A DNA stretch of 64,000 bases from Chitinophaga nivalis (lineage in GTDB: Bacteria; Bacteroidota; Bacteroidia; Chitinophagales; Chitinophagaceae), in contig NZ_JAPDNR010000001.1 in assembly GCF_025989125.1 (NCBI RefSeq), positions 3,516,301-3,580,300 of the forward strand, given 5' to 3'. The first letter of the stretch is position 1, and the number at the start of each line of letters is the position of its first letter. Shown piece after piece: positions 17,384-25,974 of this stretch. The notes under the pieces were generated by a model. That model saw only the letters and a program-made list of their open reading frames with translations, ran no database searches and was not told where the DNA came from. Both the position numbers and the translations under genes were made by a program.

Positions 17384-18505
17384 ATGAAGAAACAGTTGGC
17401 TTTCCTGTGCCTGTTGCCTGCCGCACAACTCTTTGCGCAGTCATCAGACAGCACCTTTACCATTACCGGTCGTATTACCGGTAAAACACCGCCGGTAAAA
17501 GTTTTCCTGGATATGAACCGGAAAATGGATTCATCGGTAGTAAAAAACGGCACGTTCAGCTTTAACGGAAAAATAAAAGAATCACCGGCGATGGCCTATC
17601 TTTTATTTGATTATACCGGTAACGACAGCCGTGATTACAGTAAACCAAGAGACTTTCAGGGTTTTTATATAGAAAGCGGTAAACTGAATATTGTATCACG
17701 TGATTCCGCGAAAAACGCGACCATGACGGGTTCCAAAGCGCAGGCAGACTATGCACAGCTGCAGGTAATCACCCGGCCGATAGATGCAAAACTGGAGCAG
17801 CTGCGCCGTGAAAACAGCGCTTTGCCGGAAGCACAGCGGGAAGACGGGGCAGAGCAGGAACGCTTCGTGAAAAAATATATGGCACTGCAGGCAGAAAAAG
17901 ATGCCGCTTCCATTAAGTTTGTGGCTGCACATCCGGCTACGGGCATCGCTACACGAATTTTGTCAGATGCATTGATGAATGATGCTGATCCCTATATAGT
18001 AGAGAAAGCATTCAATGGCCTGTCTGCCCCGCTGAAAGAATCACCGGCAGGTAAACGACTGGCAAAAAGTATTGAAACAGGCAAGCGTACTGCTGTGGGA
18101 GCAATAGCACCTGACTTTGCGCAGGCAGATACCAGCGGCAAAGAAGTCCGTCTGTCATCACTGCGCGGCAAATACCTGCTGATCGATTTCTGGGCCAGCT
18201 GGTGCGGACCTTGTCGCGCGGAAAACCCGAATGTGGTAAAAGCTTTTGAGCAATACAAAGACAAAGGGTTCATGATCCTGGGCGTATCCCTGGATTCCAA
18301 AAAGGAAAACTGGCTCAGTGCCATTGCTACTGATCAGCTGAACTGGCTACAGGTATCCGACCTGAAATCATGGGGTAATGAGGTGGCACGGCTTTACGGC
18401 GTAAGTGGTATACCTCAGAACTTCCTGCTGGACCCACAGGGAAAGATTGTCGCAAAAAATCTGCGTGGAGATGCCCTGGTAAACAAACTAAAAGAAATAC
18501 TGTAA
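17384..18505 (+). CDS. TlpA-like thiol:disulfide oxidoreductase with DUF4369 domain
   Basis: A 373-residue periplasmic protein: signal peptide (about 1-19), an N-terminal DUF4369 beta domain (about 22-120), a helical linker (about 120-225) and a C-terminal AhpC/TSA-thioredoxin domain (about 235-373) with the redox motif W-C274-G-P-C277 and the conserved cis-Pro region GVSGIPQNFLLD. It reduces or isomerises disulfides or acts as a peroxiredoxin-like thiol enzyme. It is the last gene of the SusCD operon, 8 bp after the PKD-like gene, so it probably acts on a thiol or disulfide in the imported ligand or in the surface proteins. Confidence 0.92.
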   Translation: MKKQLAFLCLLPAAQLFAQSSDSTFTITGRITGKTPPVKVFLDMNRKMDSSVVKNGTFSFNGKIKESPAMAYLLFDYTGNDSRDYSKPRDFQGFYIESGKLNIVSRDSAKNATMTGSKAQADYAQLQVITRPIDAKLEQLRRENSALPEAQREDGAEQERFVKKYMALQAEKDAASIKFVAAHPATGIATRILSDALMNDADPYIVEKAFNGLSAPLKESPAGKRLAKSIETGKRTAVGAIAPDFAQADTSGKEVRLSSLRGKYLLIDFWASWCGPCRAENPNVVKAFEQYKDKGFMILGVSLDSKKENWLSAIATDQLNWLQVSDLKSWGNEVARLYGVSGIPQNFLLDPQGKIVAKNLRGDALVNKLKEIL

Positions 18506-18520
18506 GAGCAGACTATTTCC

Positions 18521-18554
18521 GGTCAGGCGGCGTATCGCCGTCTGGCCTTTTTTT
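18521..18554 (+). terminator. Intrinsic terminator of the first SusCD operon
   Basis: A 12-bp stem with two G-U pairs (18521-18532 with 18536-18547) is followed by seven T residues, directly after the TlpA gene. Confidence 0.88.
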
Positions 18555-18561
18555 AGCCAGG

Positions 18562-18960
18562 TTAAGCCCCGCGCCAGTATCCCGGTAAATCAATTTCCGT
18601 TTCAATCTCTACGCTTCTTTCCTGCAGCATCACTTTCACATCTTTTTGCAAATCCTGGTGTGCTTCCCAGAAAGTAGCCGGTACATCCAATACATTCTTC
18701 AACAGATCTCCGGGATAAAGCCCTGCTTCTACCAAAACATCATCCTTTAACTTTTCGATGGCCAGTGGTACCAGGTAGGTGGGGTTAAATGATTGTCCGA
18801 TTAAAATCCTTAATTCGCCTGCGGTTAACTTGGCGAGTGGTACTTTACTTAAGGCAATACATTTTTTAGTCAATCCCGAATCCTCTTCTGTAGCAGTTCC
18901 CCAACTTTTGTTCTCTAATTGCTCTAAAGATTTATATCTCCAGATATCTTTCTTATTCAT
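18562..18960 (-). CDS. Contact-dependent growth inhibition immunity-type protein (orphan)
   Basis: A 132-residue protein resembling the CDI immunity family seen in many genomes: opening KSLEQLENKSWG, central LTAGELRILIGQSFNPTYLVPLAIEKL and the motif YPGDLLKNVLDVPATFW. Immunity proteins neutralise the toxic C-terminal domain of a cognate CdiA or polymorphic toxin in the cytoplasm. No toxin gene lies beside it: the 530 bp upstream (18961-19490) holds no long frame and is AT-rich. It may therefore be an orphan or scavenged immunity gene that protects against toxins of neighbours. Confidence 0.72.
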   Translation of the reverse strand: MNKKDIWRYKSLEQLENKSWGTATEEDSGLTKKCIALSKVPLAKLTAGELRILIGQSFNPTYLVPLAIEKLKDDVLVEAGLYPGDLLKNVLDVPATFWEAHQDLQKDVKVMLQERSVEIETEIDLPGYWRGA

Positions 18961-19490
18961 AATAAAACTATATCTCTTTTAAGCATTACACATTACAAAT
19001 CAGAAATAACGTATCGTGTAACAGACAAATGCAAAATAACTTCGCAGATATCTTCTACAAAATTCGTTTGGGTTAATCCGTAAATGGTAAATCGTAATTA
19101 CTCCGGTTACTTGCTAGCTAAATTAGCCATCTTCCTGCATAGTACTTGTTAAAAGTCTACTAATTTAAGAAGGTTTACAAAGAAAGCATTAAGAATTAGG
19201 TGTTCAGCATTACGCCTGGCGCAGTAGCATTTAACAGATGGTTCTCATGTATGTCTTCCTGCCAACGGCAATGCGTTGAAACTTTTAGTGCTGCAAATTT
19301 CGCTGCTACCTGATGCAGTAATCCGTTCACTTCTTAACGTCTAACTAATTTAGGAAGAATAATGAAAGATGGATCACGAATTCATCAGAAAATTTCAGGA
19401 GAAGAATTACGGCGGAAAGATAAGCATTATGCAGCATCTTTTTGCAAAAAAATTTCTGCTGCATAATGCGCCGTGCTTAAATTTTCTTGT
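18961..19490. other. AT-rich intergenic stretch with imperfect repeats, no clear gene
   Basis: This 530-bp stretch contains no frame of 60 codons. It has a roughly 30-bp imperfect direct repeat (19144-19173 and 19329-19358, both ending in GTCTA-CTAATTTA-GAAG) and a third, weaker copy near 19110. The only frames seen are short (for example 41 codons from 19369) and unconvincing. The base composition is visibly more AT-rich than the flanks. It may be a decayed remnant of the polymorphic toxin partner of the immunity gene, but no toxin motif can be read. Confidence 0.5.
19424..19469 (-). terminator. Long hairpin downstream of the minus-strand membrane protein
   Basis: GCATTATGCAGCA (19424-19436) pairs perfectly with 19457-19469, and the interior TTTTTGCAAAAA is itself self-complementary. 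It lies 22 bp beyond the stop codon of the gene at 19491-19805. The T tract is weak, so it may be a processing or stability hairpin instead of a classical terminator. Confidence 0.5.
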
Positions 19491-19805
19491 TTAGTACTTT
19501 ACACCGGAGGTTTTGGGCAGTACAAACAACTTTACAATTGTATGGGCTGCCGCCGACAAAACCAGGGCAATTACCACCAGCAGGGCGGATTTCAGCGGGG
19601 TGTCAAATACGTCAATCACACCGGACACAGACTGGCCGGCATAAATAACTGTAATCAGACAGGCCAGTAAACCAGTTATCCACAAGGTAATGTGAGACCA
19701 CAGGTACTTGGTTTTCTGAAATCCTTTTTTCCCGAAAGAGGTAAATAAAAGGTACACATGGGCAACAAAAAATACGACCGCCAAGAGGGTTAATGTCGCA
19801 AACAT
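19491..19805 (-). CDS. Small three-helix membrane protein of unknown function
   Basis: A 104-residue protein with three hydrophobic helices (about residues 3-22, 36-56 and 70-97) joined by short loops; the first loop is basic (GKKGFQKTKYLW). Comparable small membrane proteins of about 100 residues are common as unnamed genes in Chitinophagaceae. No catalytic or binding motif is seen and the neighbours give no hint. The gene is monocistronic, with a long hairpin after the stop codon. Confidence 0.65.
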   Translation of the reverse strand: MFATLTLLAVVFFVAHVYLLFTSFGKKGFQKTKYLWSHITLWITGLLACLITVIYAGQSVSGVIDVFDTPLKSALLVVIALVLSAAAHTIVKLFVLPKTSGVKY

Positions 19806-20022
19806 AATGGTTAATTTAGGTTAGGAAATGGTGTCTTAAACTAAAATACTATTTCCTTTTTGCTTAGACAACAATTTTATATGTATAAGCTTACTTTTTG
19901 ATGAAACTGTCCTGCAGTCTGCCGGATCATAGCACCGCGGGCGGTCGGTACGGATATAGGCAGTCTGGTGGCGGATCTTCCCAAAAAAGGACAGCCGGGA
20001 AACGGGGGGAATAACGGACGGG

Positions 20023-20859
20023 TCATGGCAGATGCCCGGCATTGGCGCGAATCCGGGAAATATGCTCTGCAATAAGATGCAGCCGGTAATAATATTTCTC
20101 AAAGATGTCGTCGTACATACGGTGCCGGTTTTCCAGAAAAGCATTCAGGGCCTCATAAATAAATTCTTCAAAGGTGTGCTGCTCATTTACCCGGATCACA
20201 CATTCAAATACCGGCTCCATACTGGTGGCAAACCGGGGTCTTACCTGTATGTCGGCCATACAGGTTATCATGATCTTGTACAGGTTGGGGGCTTTGGCAA
20301 AAGGTACATAGTGGATGGCCGTAAAACCATCTTCATCATACACATATTTATTCACTTCTTCGCCCAGCAGAAACTGCACCACTTCGTGGTTGTTGTTATG
20401 CCGGGTAGCCAGTAACAACGGGGTATCCAGGCTATCCAGTACAAAATTGAAATGAATGTTGTGCTCAATGAGAATCAGCAGCATATCGGTGATGGCCGAC
20501 AGCCGGTAATGTTTGAAGATATAGGCTACGGCAAAAAGATAGTCGGGGCTGTCTACCACCAGCCGGGCGCCTTTTGTCAGCGCATACTGTACAGCCTGTG
20601 GTTTGTTGGCCCCGATTGCACAAAATATAATCGGAATGATGTCTTCCTTCTTATAATGAATATCTGCACCGCCTTCTGTAATCAATAGTTCCGCTGCTTC
20701 AAAAAATATTTCCTGGTATTCCAGCAAGTCGCAAAGCAATGCTGATAATTCCAGCTGCGTAAAAAAGGCCAGGTTAAATCTCAGATAAGTGATGATTTCG
20801 TCCGGATCTTGGCTGGTTCTTAGTTTGCGCCGCAGGTCGTACAGAGAAATTTTTTGCAT
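20023..20859 (-). CDS. Ankyrin-repeat-like protein
   Basis: A 278-residue soluble protein. The middle (about 60-210) reads as degenerate ankyrin repeats of about 33 residues, the clearest being DTPLLLATRHNNNHEVVQFLLGEEVNKYVYDEDGFTAIHY with the TPLLLA and G-TA-H phrases. No signal peptide is present, so a cytoplasmic protein-protein interaction role is likely. The C-terminal part (about 225-278) is helical and rich in aromatic residues. It has no obvious operon partner: the ABC transporter gene upstream on the same strand is 93 bp away. Function cannot be assigned beyond the repeat class. Confidence 0.7.
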   Translation of the reverse strand: MQKISLYDLRRKLRTSQDPDEIITYLRFNLAFFTQLELSALLCDLLEYQEIFFEAAELLITEGGADIHYKKEDIIPIIFCAIGANKPQAVQYALTKGARLVVDSPDYLFAVAYIFKHYRLSAITDMLLILIEHNIHFNFVLDSLDTPLLLATRHNNNHEVVQFLLGEEVNKYVYDEDGFTAIHYVPFAKAPNLYKIMITCMADIQVRPRFATSMEPVFECVIRVNEQHTFEEFIYEALNAFLENRHRMYDDIFEKYYYRLHLIAEHISRIRANAGHLP

Positions 20860-20952
20860 ATAGCGTCCTGTGTGATTGTATTAAATGGGAGGGAACCATT
20901 CCATCGGATGAAAAACGCGGCTGCAATGATACATAAATATTAGTTAAAAAAA

Positions 20953-22713
20953 TTATTTGTTTTCCTGGTGTTTCCACAACTCCTGAAATACCGAACTATG
21001 GGCACGCAGCTCCGTAAAGGTACCGGCAGCGGCTATACGTCCCTGGTGCAATACGTAGATATAATCGAACTGCGGTAACAGGTGTAGCCGGTGCATCGAG
21101 GATATAATGGCTTTGTCGTGGAACGTCCGGAACATCTTATCATAGATCATGGCTTCTGTTTTAGGATCTACGCTGCTGGTAGGTTCATCCAGCAGAATGA
21201 TCTGGCTGTCGCGGGCTGCCAGTATACCGCGAGCCAGTGCCAGCCGCTGTTTCTGACCGCCGGACAGGTTCACGCCTTTCTCCCGGATATCGGATTCCAG
21301 CCCCTGCGGCAACATGTCGATCACCTCTGTAAAGTGTGCGCTGTTACATACCTCCAGGATCTCTTCATCCGGGAAAGGTAGCCCCAGCGTTACATTGTAG
21401 GCGATGGTATTTTCAAAGATCTCCGGTTCCTGCGGAAACAGGGTGACGGTTTCGTTGAGTGTTGCCAGCGACAACGGCGCCCCGTCTACCGTAAGCTGTA
21501 CCTGTTCCTCTGGTTCATACAACCCACGCAGAATAGCCAGCAGGGTACTTTTACCACTACCGCTTTCCCCAATCAGCGCAATCTTTTTTCCTTTACCAAT
21601 GTCAATGGCCAACTGATGCAGACTTTGCGGCGCATGCGTATTATCATAGGTAGGCAGATGAGAAAAGTTGAGGTCCTGTATCCGGACCGTCTGCCAGGAA
21701 ACCGGCAGGTTTTCTGTGGTGTCTGCACGGTGATGCTCCGTATAGGCTTCCCCGATATTACGGGCGGTTTCTATAGATGTATTGTATTGTACGATGTCGG
21801 TATACTGCCACGCGATATCGTGAAACACGCTGGTGAACTGGTTTACATAGCCCAGCAGGGTGATGAGGCCGGCCACATAAAATACAGCGCCGGGCTCCCA
21901 GTGCTGAAAAACATACCCCACGGCAATCACGCAATAAATCAGCGCTACCAGCATATCTGCCACAAACCATTTCCACTCATTGATCAGGGTATTCTGCCGG
22001 AACGGTCGCCAGATACGTTGTACCTTGGCCATCAAACCGTTTTCCATACTTCTTTCCAGCCGAAGGGTGATCACAGTCATGATATTGGACAGACTGTCAA
22101 ATAAGGTCGCAGATACCACGTGTTCGCGTTCATTGATCTCATCCAGCGTACGAATAAAAGGCTTGTCGAAACGGAGAATGATCCAGATGCAGAAAATGCC
22201 CAGCAGGATACCGATACCGCCATACAAAGGAGAGAAATACAACATGGCAATTACGGAAAAAAATAATTTGGTAAAGGCATAGAGGTACATGAATCCATGT
22301 TCAAAAAAATTCTTTAACGCCTCATAAGCCTTCCGGATACGGTTAATCACTGCGCCACTGTGATTATCCTGGTGCCATTTCACCGGCAGGTGCAGGGCCT
22401 GGTGATATTTTTCCTGCAGGAAATTACGACTGAGGTTAAATGCCAGGTGTCTTTCCATCACCCGGGCAGGGCCATGAAAGCACCATTCCACTAAGCGTAG
22501 CCCCACGTAGGCTGCTGCAAACCATAGGGTATAGCGGGGGATGTGCGCAGGATCCTGCTGGATCTTGCCAACAAACCAGCCAAATAACACGGGGTTGAGC
22601 GAAAAGGCGATATTGGCAATGAAAAACAGGATGTATACCAGCAGGTATTTTTTTCGTTCCCGGTGCGCGTAGTGCCAGGCTGTCTTGAGTAAGGATAGAT
22701 ACGGATTAGACAT
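20953..22713 (-). CDS. ABC transporter, fused permease and ATP-binding protein
   Basis: A 586-residue half-transporter of the ABCB/MsbA exporter type. The transmembrane domain has six helices (about 20-310). The nucleotide-binding domain (about 340-580) has Walker A GESGSGKST with K388, signature LSGGQKQR, Walker B IILLDEPTSSVDP and the H-loop in ISSMHRLHLL. It would act as a homodimer in the inner membrane exporting a lipid, peptide or drug; the substrate is not predictable. The gene is alone with no terminator visible, and the ankyrin gene downstream could be read through. Confidence 0.92.
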   Translation of the reverse strand: MSNPYLSLLKTAWHYAHRERKKYLLVYILFFIANIAFSLNPVLFGWFVGKIQQDPAHIPRYTLWFAAAYVGLRLVEWCFHGPARVMERHLAFNLSRNFLQEKYHQALHLPVKWHQDNHSGAVINRIRKAYEALKNFFEHGFMYLYAFTKLFFSVIAMLYFSPLYGGIGILLGIFCIWIILRFDKPFIRTLDEINEREHVVSATLFDSLSNIMTVITLRLERSMENGLMAKVQRIWRPFRQNTLINEWKWFVADMLVALIYCVIAVGYVFQHWEPGAVFYVAGLITLLGYVNQFTSVFHDIAWQYTDIVQYNTSIETARNIGEAYTEHHRADTTENLPVSWQTVRIQDLNFSHLPTYDNTHAPQSLHQLAIDIGKGKKIALIGESGSGKSTLLAILRGLYEPEEQVQLTVDGAPLSLATLNETVTLFPQEPEIFENTIAYNVTLGLPFPDEEILEVCNSAHFTEVIDMLPQGLESDIREKGVNLSGGQKQRLALARGILAARDSQIILLDEPTSSVDPKTEAMIYDKMFRTFHDKAIISSMHRLHLLPQFDYIYVLHQGRIAAAGTFTELRAHSSVFQELWKHQENK

Positions 22714-22876
22714 GATTTCCGGGTTTAAAATATGGGTGAAATATACATTATATATCAGGAAGCCGAAATAAAGAATTATATATGGTAAAGCAATTGACCC
22801 TGATCAATGCGCGGTATTTTGGCCGGCTGAACAAAATACTGTAACTTCTGTCGTTCTCCGGATAAAATTGTGTATT

Positions 22877-23404
22877 ATGAAAAGTTCCTTTGCATTCGCC
22901 ATCGTGTGTTGCTTTTTAGCAGCTACAGTATCACCTGCCGGGCTGGTTGCCCAGGACACAAAGGTAGCAAAAAGAGCGGCCCAAACCGCCCGGGTGAAGT
23001 CGCTCATAGATGCCCGCAGCTACGTTTTTGTAGCGCAGACGGCCTTGCCGATGAACGGGCGTTCCCGTCAGATAACACCCGATTATGGCATCACGGTTAC
23101 CACGGACTCCATCGTCAGCTACCTGCCTTATTTCGGACGTGCCTTTGTGGCTACGATCGGGGAAACAAAATCACCGCTGGATTTTAAAACGAAAGATTTT
23201 GTTTACACCGCAACGCCCGGCAAAAAAGACGGCTGGGAGATTACGGTAAAACCAAAAGATCAGCGGGAAATCCAGTCACTGAGCCTCTCTGTAACCAGCA
23301 GCGGATATGCGTCTTTACAGGTCATCAGCACCAATCGCACACCGATCAGCTTCAACGGATACGTCACGGAAACACCACCTGAGAAAAAGAAAAACGGACG
23401 TTGA
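22877..23404 (+). CDS. DUF4251 domain exported protein
   Basis: A 175-residue protein with signal peptide (ending near SPAGLVAQD). The ATG at 22877 is preferred to a TTG three codons earlier. The body is the DUF4251 fold, recognisable from KSLIDARSYVFVAQTALPM, the central YGITVTTDSIVSYLPYFGRA and the terminal GYV segment. The family is almost restricted to Bacteroidota and is of unknown function; it is periplasmic or outer-membrane associated. It is a single gene between the divergent ABC transporter and the convergent GNAT gene. Confidence 0.85.
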   Translation: MKSSFAFAIVCCFLAATVSPAGLVAQDTKVAKRAAQTARVKSLIDARSYVFVAQTALPMNGRSRQITPDYGITVTTDSIVSYLPYFGRAFVATIGETKSPLDFKTKDFVYTATPGKKDGWEITVKPKDQREIQSLSLSVTSSGYASLQVISTNRTPISFNGYVTETPPEKKKNGR

Positions 23405-23424
23405 TGATGACTAATATCGTACAG

Positions 23425-23856
23425 TCATGACCGTTTCATTTCATACGTATTCCAGGTAACGTCGTTGATGGTGACAGGGTATAGCTCTACTACGGTAAAA
23501 CCTCTTTTTTCAAAGAAAGGCCGGGCGGTAATACTGGCATAGGTGACGAGTTCGGATAATCCCAGTTCGGTGGCCTGATCGAGGAGACGTTGCAGTAACC
23601 GGGAAGCCACGCCGCAGCCCTGAAAGTCTTTGTGAACATACAGCATATCTATTTCGCCATCCGATGTGAGAGAAGCAAACCCGATGATTTGCCTGGCGTC
23701 ATTTTCGGCTACATAAAAATACTGGTCCTCTATCCTTTGGCGGAGAGCATCTACACGTTCAGCAGTACTGGCCCAGGCGGCAATCTGCGCTGCATTGTAA
23801 TCGCGGACATTGATAGGTGTAATGGTATTATAATAAAGGTCTTTTAACCAGGGCAT
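23425..23856 (-). CDS. GNAT family N-acetyltransferase
   Basis: A 143-residue GNAT enzyme: the acetyl-CoA-binding motif A appears as MLYVHKDFQGCGVASRLLQRLLDQA (about 72-96, Q-x-x-G-x-A core), followed by the C-terminal SITARPFFEKRGFTVVE element. Similarity to the PA4866/ElaA-like small acetyltransferases is plausible, but the amine substrate is unknown. It is cytoplasmic and monocistronic, convergent with the DUF4251 gene, and the two stop codons are about 20 bp apart. Confidence 0.88.
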   Translation of the reverse strand: MPWLKDLYYNTITPINVRDYNAAQIAAWASTAERVDALRQRIEDQYFYVAENDARQIIGFASLTSDGEIDMLYVHKDFQGCGVASRLLQRLLDQATELGLSELVTYASITARPFFEKRGFTVVELYPVTINDVTWNTYEMKRS

Positions 23857-23947
23857 ATCATCAGGAGTAGCTATTCATATCTGCATGAAGGATAAGGAAT
23901 GATAGGTGGATATACTTACATACAGTAAAATAATTAATTTTTGGGAG

Positions 23948-24565
23948 ATGAATACACAAACTGCTATCACGACGTTGTTCCTGGATATAGGCGGCGTATT
24001 GCTGACAAATGGCTGGGACAGAGCGGCCCGCAAGCTGGCCGTGCAAACATTTAATCTGGATGCTGCCGAAACAGACGAACGGCATCACCTTACCTTCGAC
24101 ACCTATGAAGTAGGTAAACTTACATTGGATGAATACCTGAGCCGGGTGGTTTTTTACACAGAAAGATCCTTTACCCGCGAAACCTTCAAGGAGTTTATGT
24201 TTGCGCAGTCAGCGCCCTACCCGGAAATGCTGGAGCTGGTAAGCCGCCTGAAAACGACCTATCAGCTGAAAATCGCGATCGTAAATAATGAAGGGCGCGA
24301 GTTGAATGAACACCGGATACGACAGTTTGGAATCAACCGGTTTGTAGATTTTTACATCTCTTCCTGCTTTGTACATTTCCGGAAACCAGACGCCGATATT
24401 TACCGGATAGCGCTGGACATTGCGCAGGTGGCGCCGGAAGAAGTCGTATACCTGGAAGACCGCTCCATGTTTGTGGATGTGGCTAACGGGCTTGGTATCA
24501 ATGGTATTTGTCATGTAGACTACCCCACTACGTTAAAAGCACTGGCAGCCTTTGGCCTGAAATAA
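23948..24565 (+). CDS. HAD family hydrolase (HAD-IA phosphatase)
   Basis: A 205-residue HAD-superfamily phosphatase, started at 23948 so that motif I sits near the N terminus. Motif I is FLDIGGVLL, with the second Asp replaced by Gly as in YihX-like glucose-1-phosphate phosphatases. Motif II is IVNNEG, motif III lies at FRKPDADIYR (Lys) and motif IV at VYLEDRSMFVDVA. The cap is helical (about 20-95). It hydrolyses a phosphorylated metabolite in the cytoplasm. The neighbouring M24 peptidase is convergent, so no operon context helps. Confidence 0.88.
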   Translation: MNTQTAITTLFLDIGGVLLTNGWDRAARKLAVQTFNLDAAETDERHHLTFDTYEVGKLTLDEYLSRVVFYTERSFTRETFKEFMFAQSAPYPEMLELVSRLKTTYQLKIAIVNNEGRELNEHRIRQFGINRFVDFYISSCFVHFRKPDADIYRIALDIAQVAPEEVVYLEDRSMFVDVANGLGINGICHVDYPTTLKALAAFGLK

Positions 24566-24570
24566 AACAA

Positions 24571-24613
24571 CACTTTCCGGGCAACAGGGAGAGGGGCCCG
24601 TTGCCGGAAAGTG
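24571..24613. terminator. Hairpin between convergent HAD and M24 genes
   Basis: CACTTTCCGG-GCAAC (24571-24585) pairs with 24600-24613 with one bulge. The T-rich side is on the minus strand (TTGTTTTATTT), so it mainly serves the M24 peptidase gene. Confidence 0.6.
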
Positions 24614-24637
24614 GGTGACAGTATATCGGGTAATTTG

Positions 24638-25900
24638 TTAACGACCTTGCATCAGGTCTTCTATTTCTTCGATCTCTATCGGCATGGTAGCCATCAGGTC
24701 TTCATAGCCGGTAGTAGTAACCAGCAGATCGTTTTCTATCCGGATGCCGATGCCTTCTTCGGCATTGTAAATACCCGGTTCGTTGGTCAGTACAGCGCCC
24801 GCTGGCAGCGGTTCCCGGAAATCGCCGGTATCATGTACATCGAGTCCCAGGAAATGGGATACATTGTGGTAGCTGTATTTGTTCAGGTAGTATGCCTCTC
24901 CGTTTTCACGGATGTCGGCAGTACTGCAAATACCCAGTCCTACCAGTTCTTCCAGGATAAACTGATTGGAAGCAGCCCACAGATCTTGCATATAGATGCC
25001 GGCGCGAACTTGTTGCCTTACTTTTTTATGTACCCGCAATACCGCTGCATAGTATGCTTTCTGCCGGGGTGTATAGCGGCCATTGGCAGGAATGGTACGG
25101 GTACAATCCGCATTGTAGTATTGCCAGCCCGCGGCGGCATCAATTAATAGCAGGTCTCCGTCTTTGCATGTCTTTTCATTGGCCCGGTAATGTAGTATAC
25201 AGGTATCGGCGCCGGCGGCTACAATCGCCTCGTAGCCGGCCCAGGTGGCATTGTGCTGCAGGTATTCATGAATCATTTCTGCCGCAATCTGGTGGCCGGT
25301 CTGGCCGGGTTTTACAAAGGAGAGTACCCGGCGGAAACCAGCCTCCGTAATGTCGCAGGCCTTTTTGAGCAGGGCAATTTCTGCTGGTGTTTTGGCATTG
25401 CGCAGCCGGGCGATGATAGGATACAGGCGGCCGTATTGATGCAGGGGATACAGGCGCTGGAGATCCAGTATCAGCCGGTCTTCCCGTGTTTGTGTTTCAC
25501 TTTCTGAGCGGGCATGCTCATTGGTATGCAGCATGATTTCCCGGCAACGGGGGATGACTTTTTTCATCGTGCTCCAGAATTCATCCACATATAACACAGT
25601 GGCAATGCCGGAGATAGTGGCCGCTTCTGCTTTGGTATGGCGGTTTCCCAGCCATTTAACAAACAGTTGGTCTACCCGTTTGATAAAAAGTATTTCCCGC
25701 AGTGTTTCGTCCGGATGGTCGGGGCAAAGCACCAGCATGGCATCTTCTTCTTTGATACCGGTCAGGTAATAGATATTGACATTGGGAACATAACGCATGG
25801 TACCATCTGCGTTGGTAGGCATAAGATCGTTGGCGGTAAGGATCGCCACGGAGTTGGCTGGCAGCTGGCTGCACAGATTTTTACGATGATCGGAAAACAT
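24638..25900 (-). CDS. Aminopeptidase P family protein (M24, Xaa-Pro)
   Basis: A 420-residue cytoplasmic metallopeptidase. An N-terminal creatinase/AMP_N domain (about 5-130) precedes the pita-bread catalytic domain (about 165-405). The metal ligands are visible as the two Asp of LLIDAAAGWQYYNADCTR, the His of HNVSHFLGLDVHD, the Glu of LTNEPGIY and the Glu of RIENDLLV. It removes N-terminal residues preceding proline, a useful step in degrading Pro-rich peptides. It is monocistronic and preceded by a TAAGTTTG box on its own strand. Confidence 0.93.
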   Translation of the reverse strand: MFSDHRKNLCSQLPANSVAILTANDLMPTNADGTMRYVPNVNIYYLTGIKEEDAMLVLCPDHPDETLREILFIKRVDQLFVKWLGNRHTKAEAATISGIATVLYVDEFWSTMKKVIPRCREIMLHTNEHARSESETQTREDRLILDLQRLYPLHQYGRLYPIIARLRNAKTPAEIALLKKACDITEAGFRRVLSFVKPGQTGHQIAAEMIHEYLQHNATWAGYEAIVAAGADTCILHYRANEKTCKDGDLLLIDAAAGWQYYNADCTRTIPANGRYTPRQKAYYAAVLRVHKKVRQQVRAGIYMQDLWAASNQFILEELVGLGICSTADIRENGEAYYLNKYSYHNVSHFLGLDVHDTGDFREPLPAGAVLTNEPGIYNAEEGIGIRIENDLLVTTTGYEDLMATMPIEIEEIEDLMQGR

Positions 25901-25925
25901 AGTACGACGTGTTTTTATTGCCTTA

Positions 25926-25933
25926 CAAACTTA
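25926..25933 (-). promoter_or_regulatory. Putative -7 box of the aminopeptidase P gene
   Basis: On the minus strand this reads TAAGTTTG, a perfect TAnnTTTG, 25 bp before the start codon. No clear -33 element is present. Confidence 0.4.
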
Positions 25934-25974
25934 GGAGGCACACGCCGGAAAAGTGGTGTAAAAACGCGACAGTT

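Noticed and set aside
18961..19490. tRNA or other structural RNA in the gene-free stretch
   Set aside because: No T-loop GGTTC-type box or cloverleaf could be found there or in the other gaps.
19369..19494. 41-codon frame starting MDHEFIRKFQ
   Set aside because: It runs through the hairpin that follows the minus-strand gene and has no homology that I recognise.
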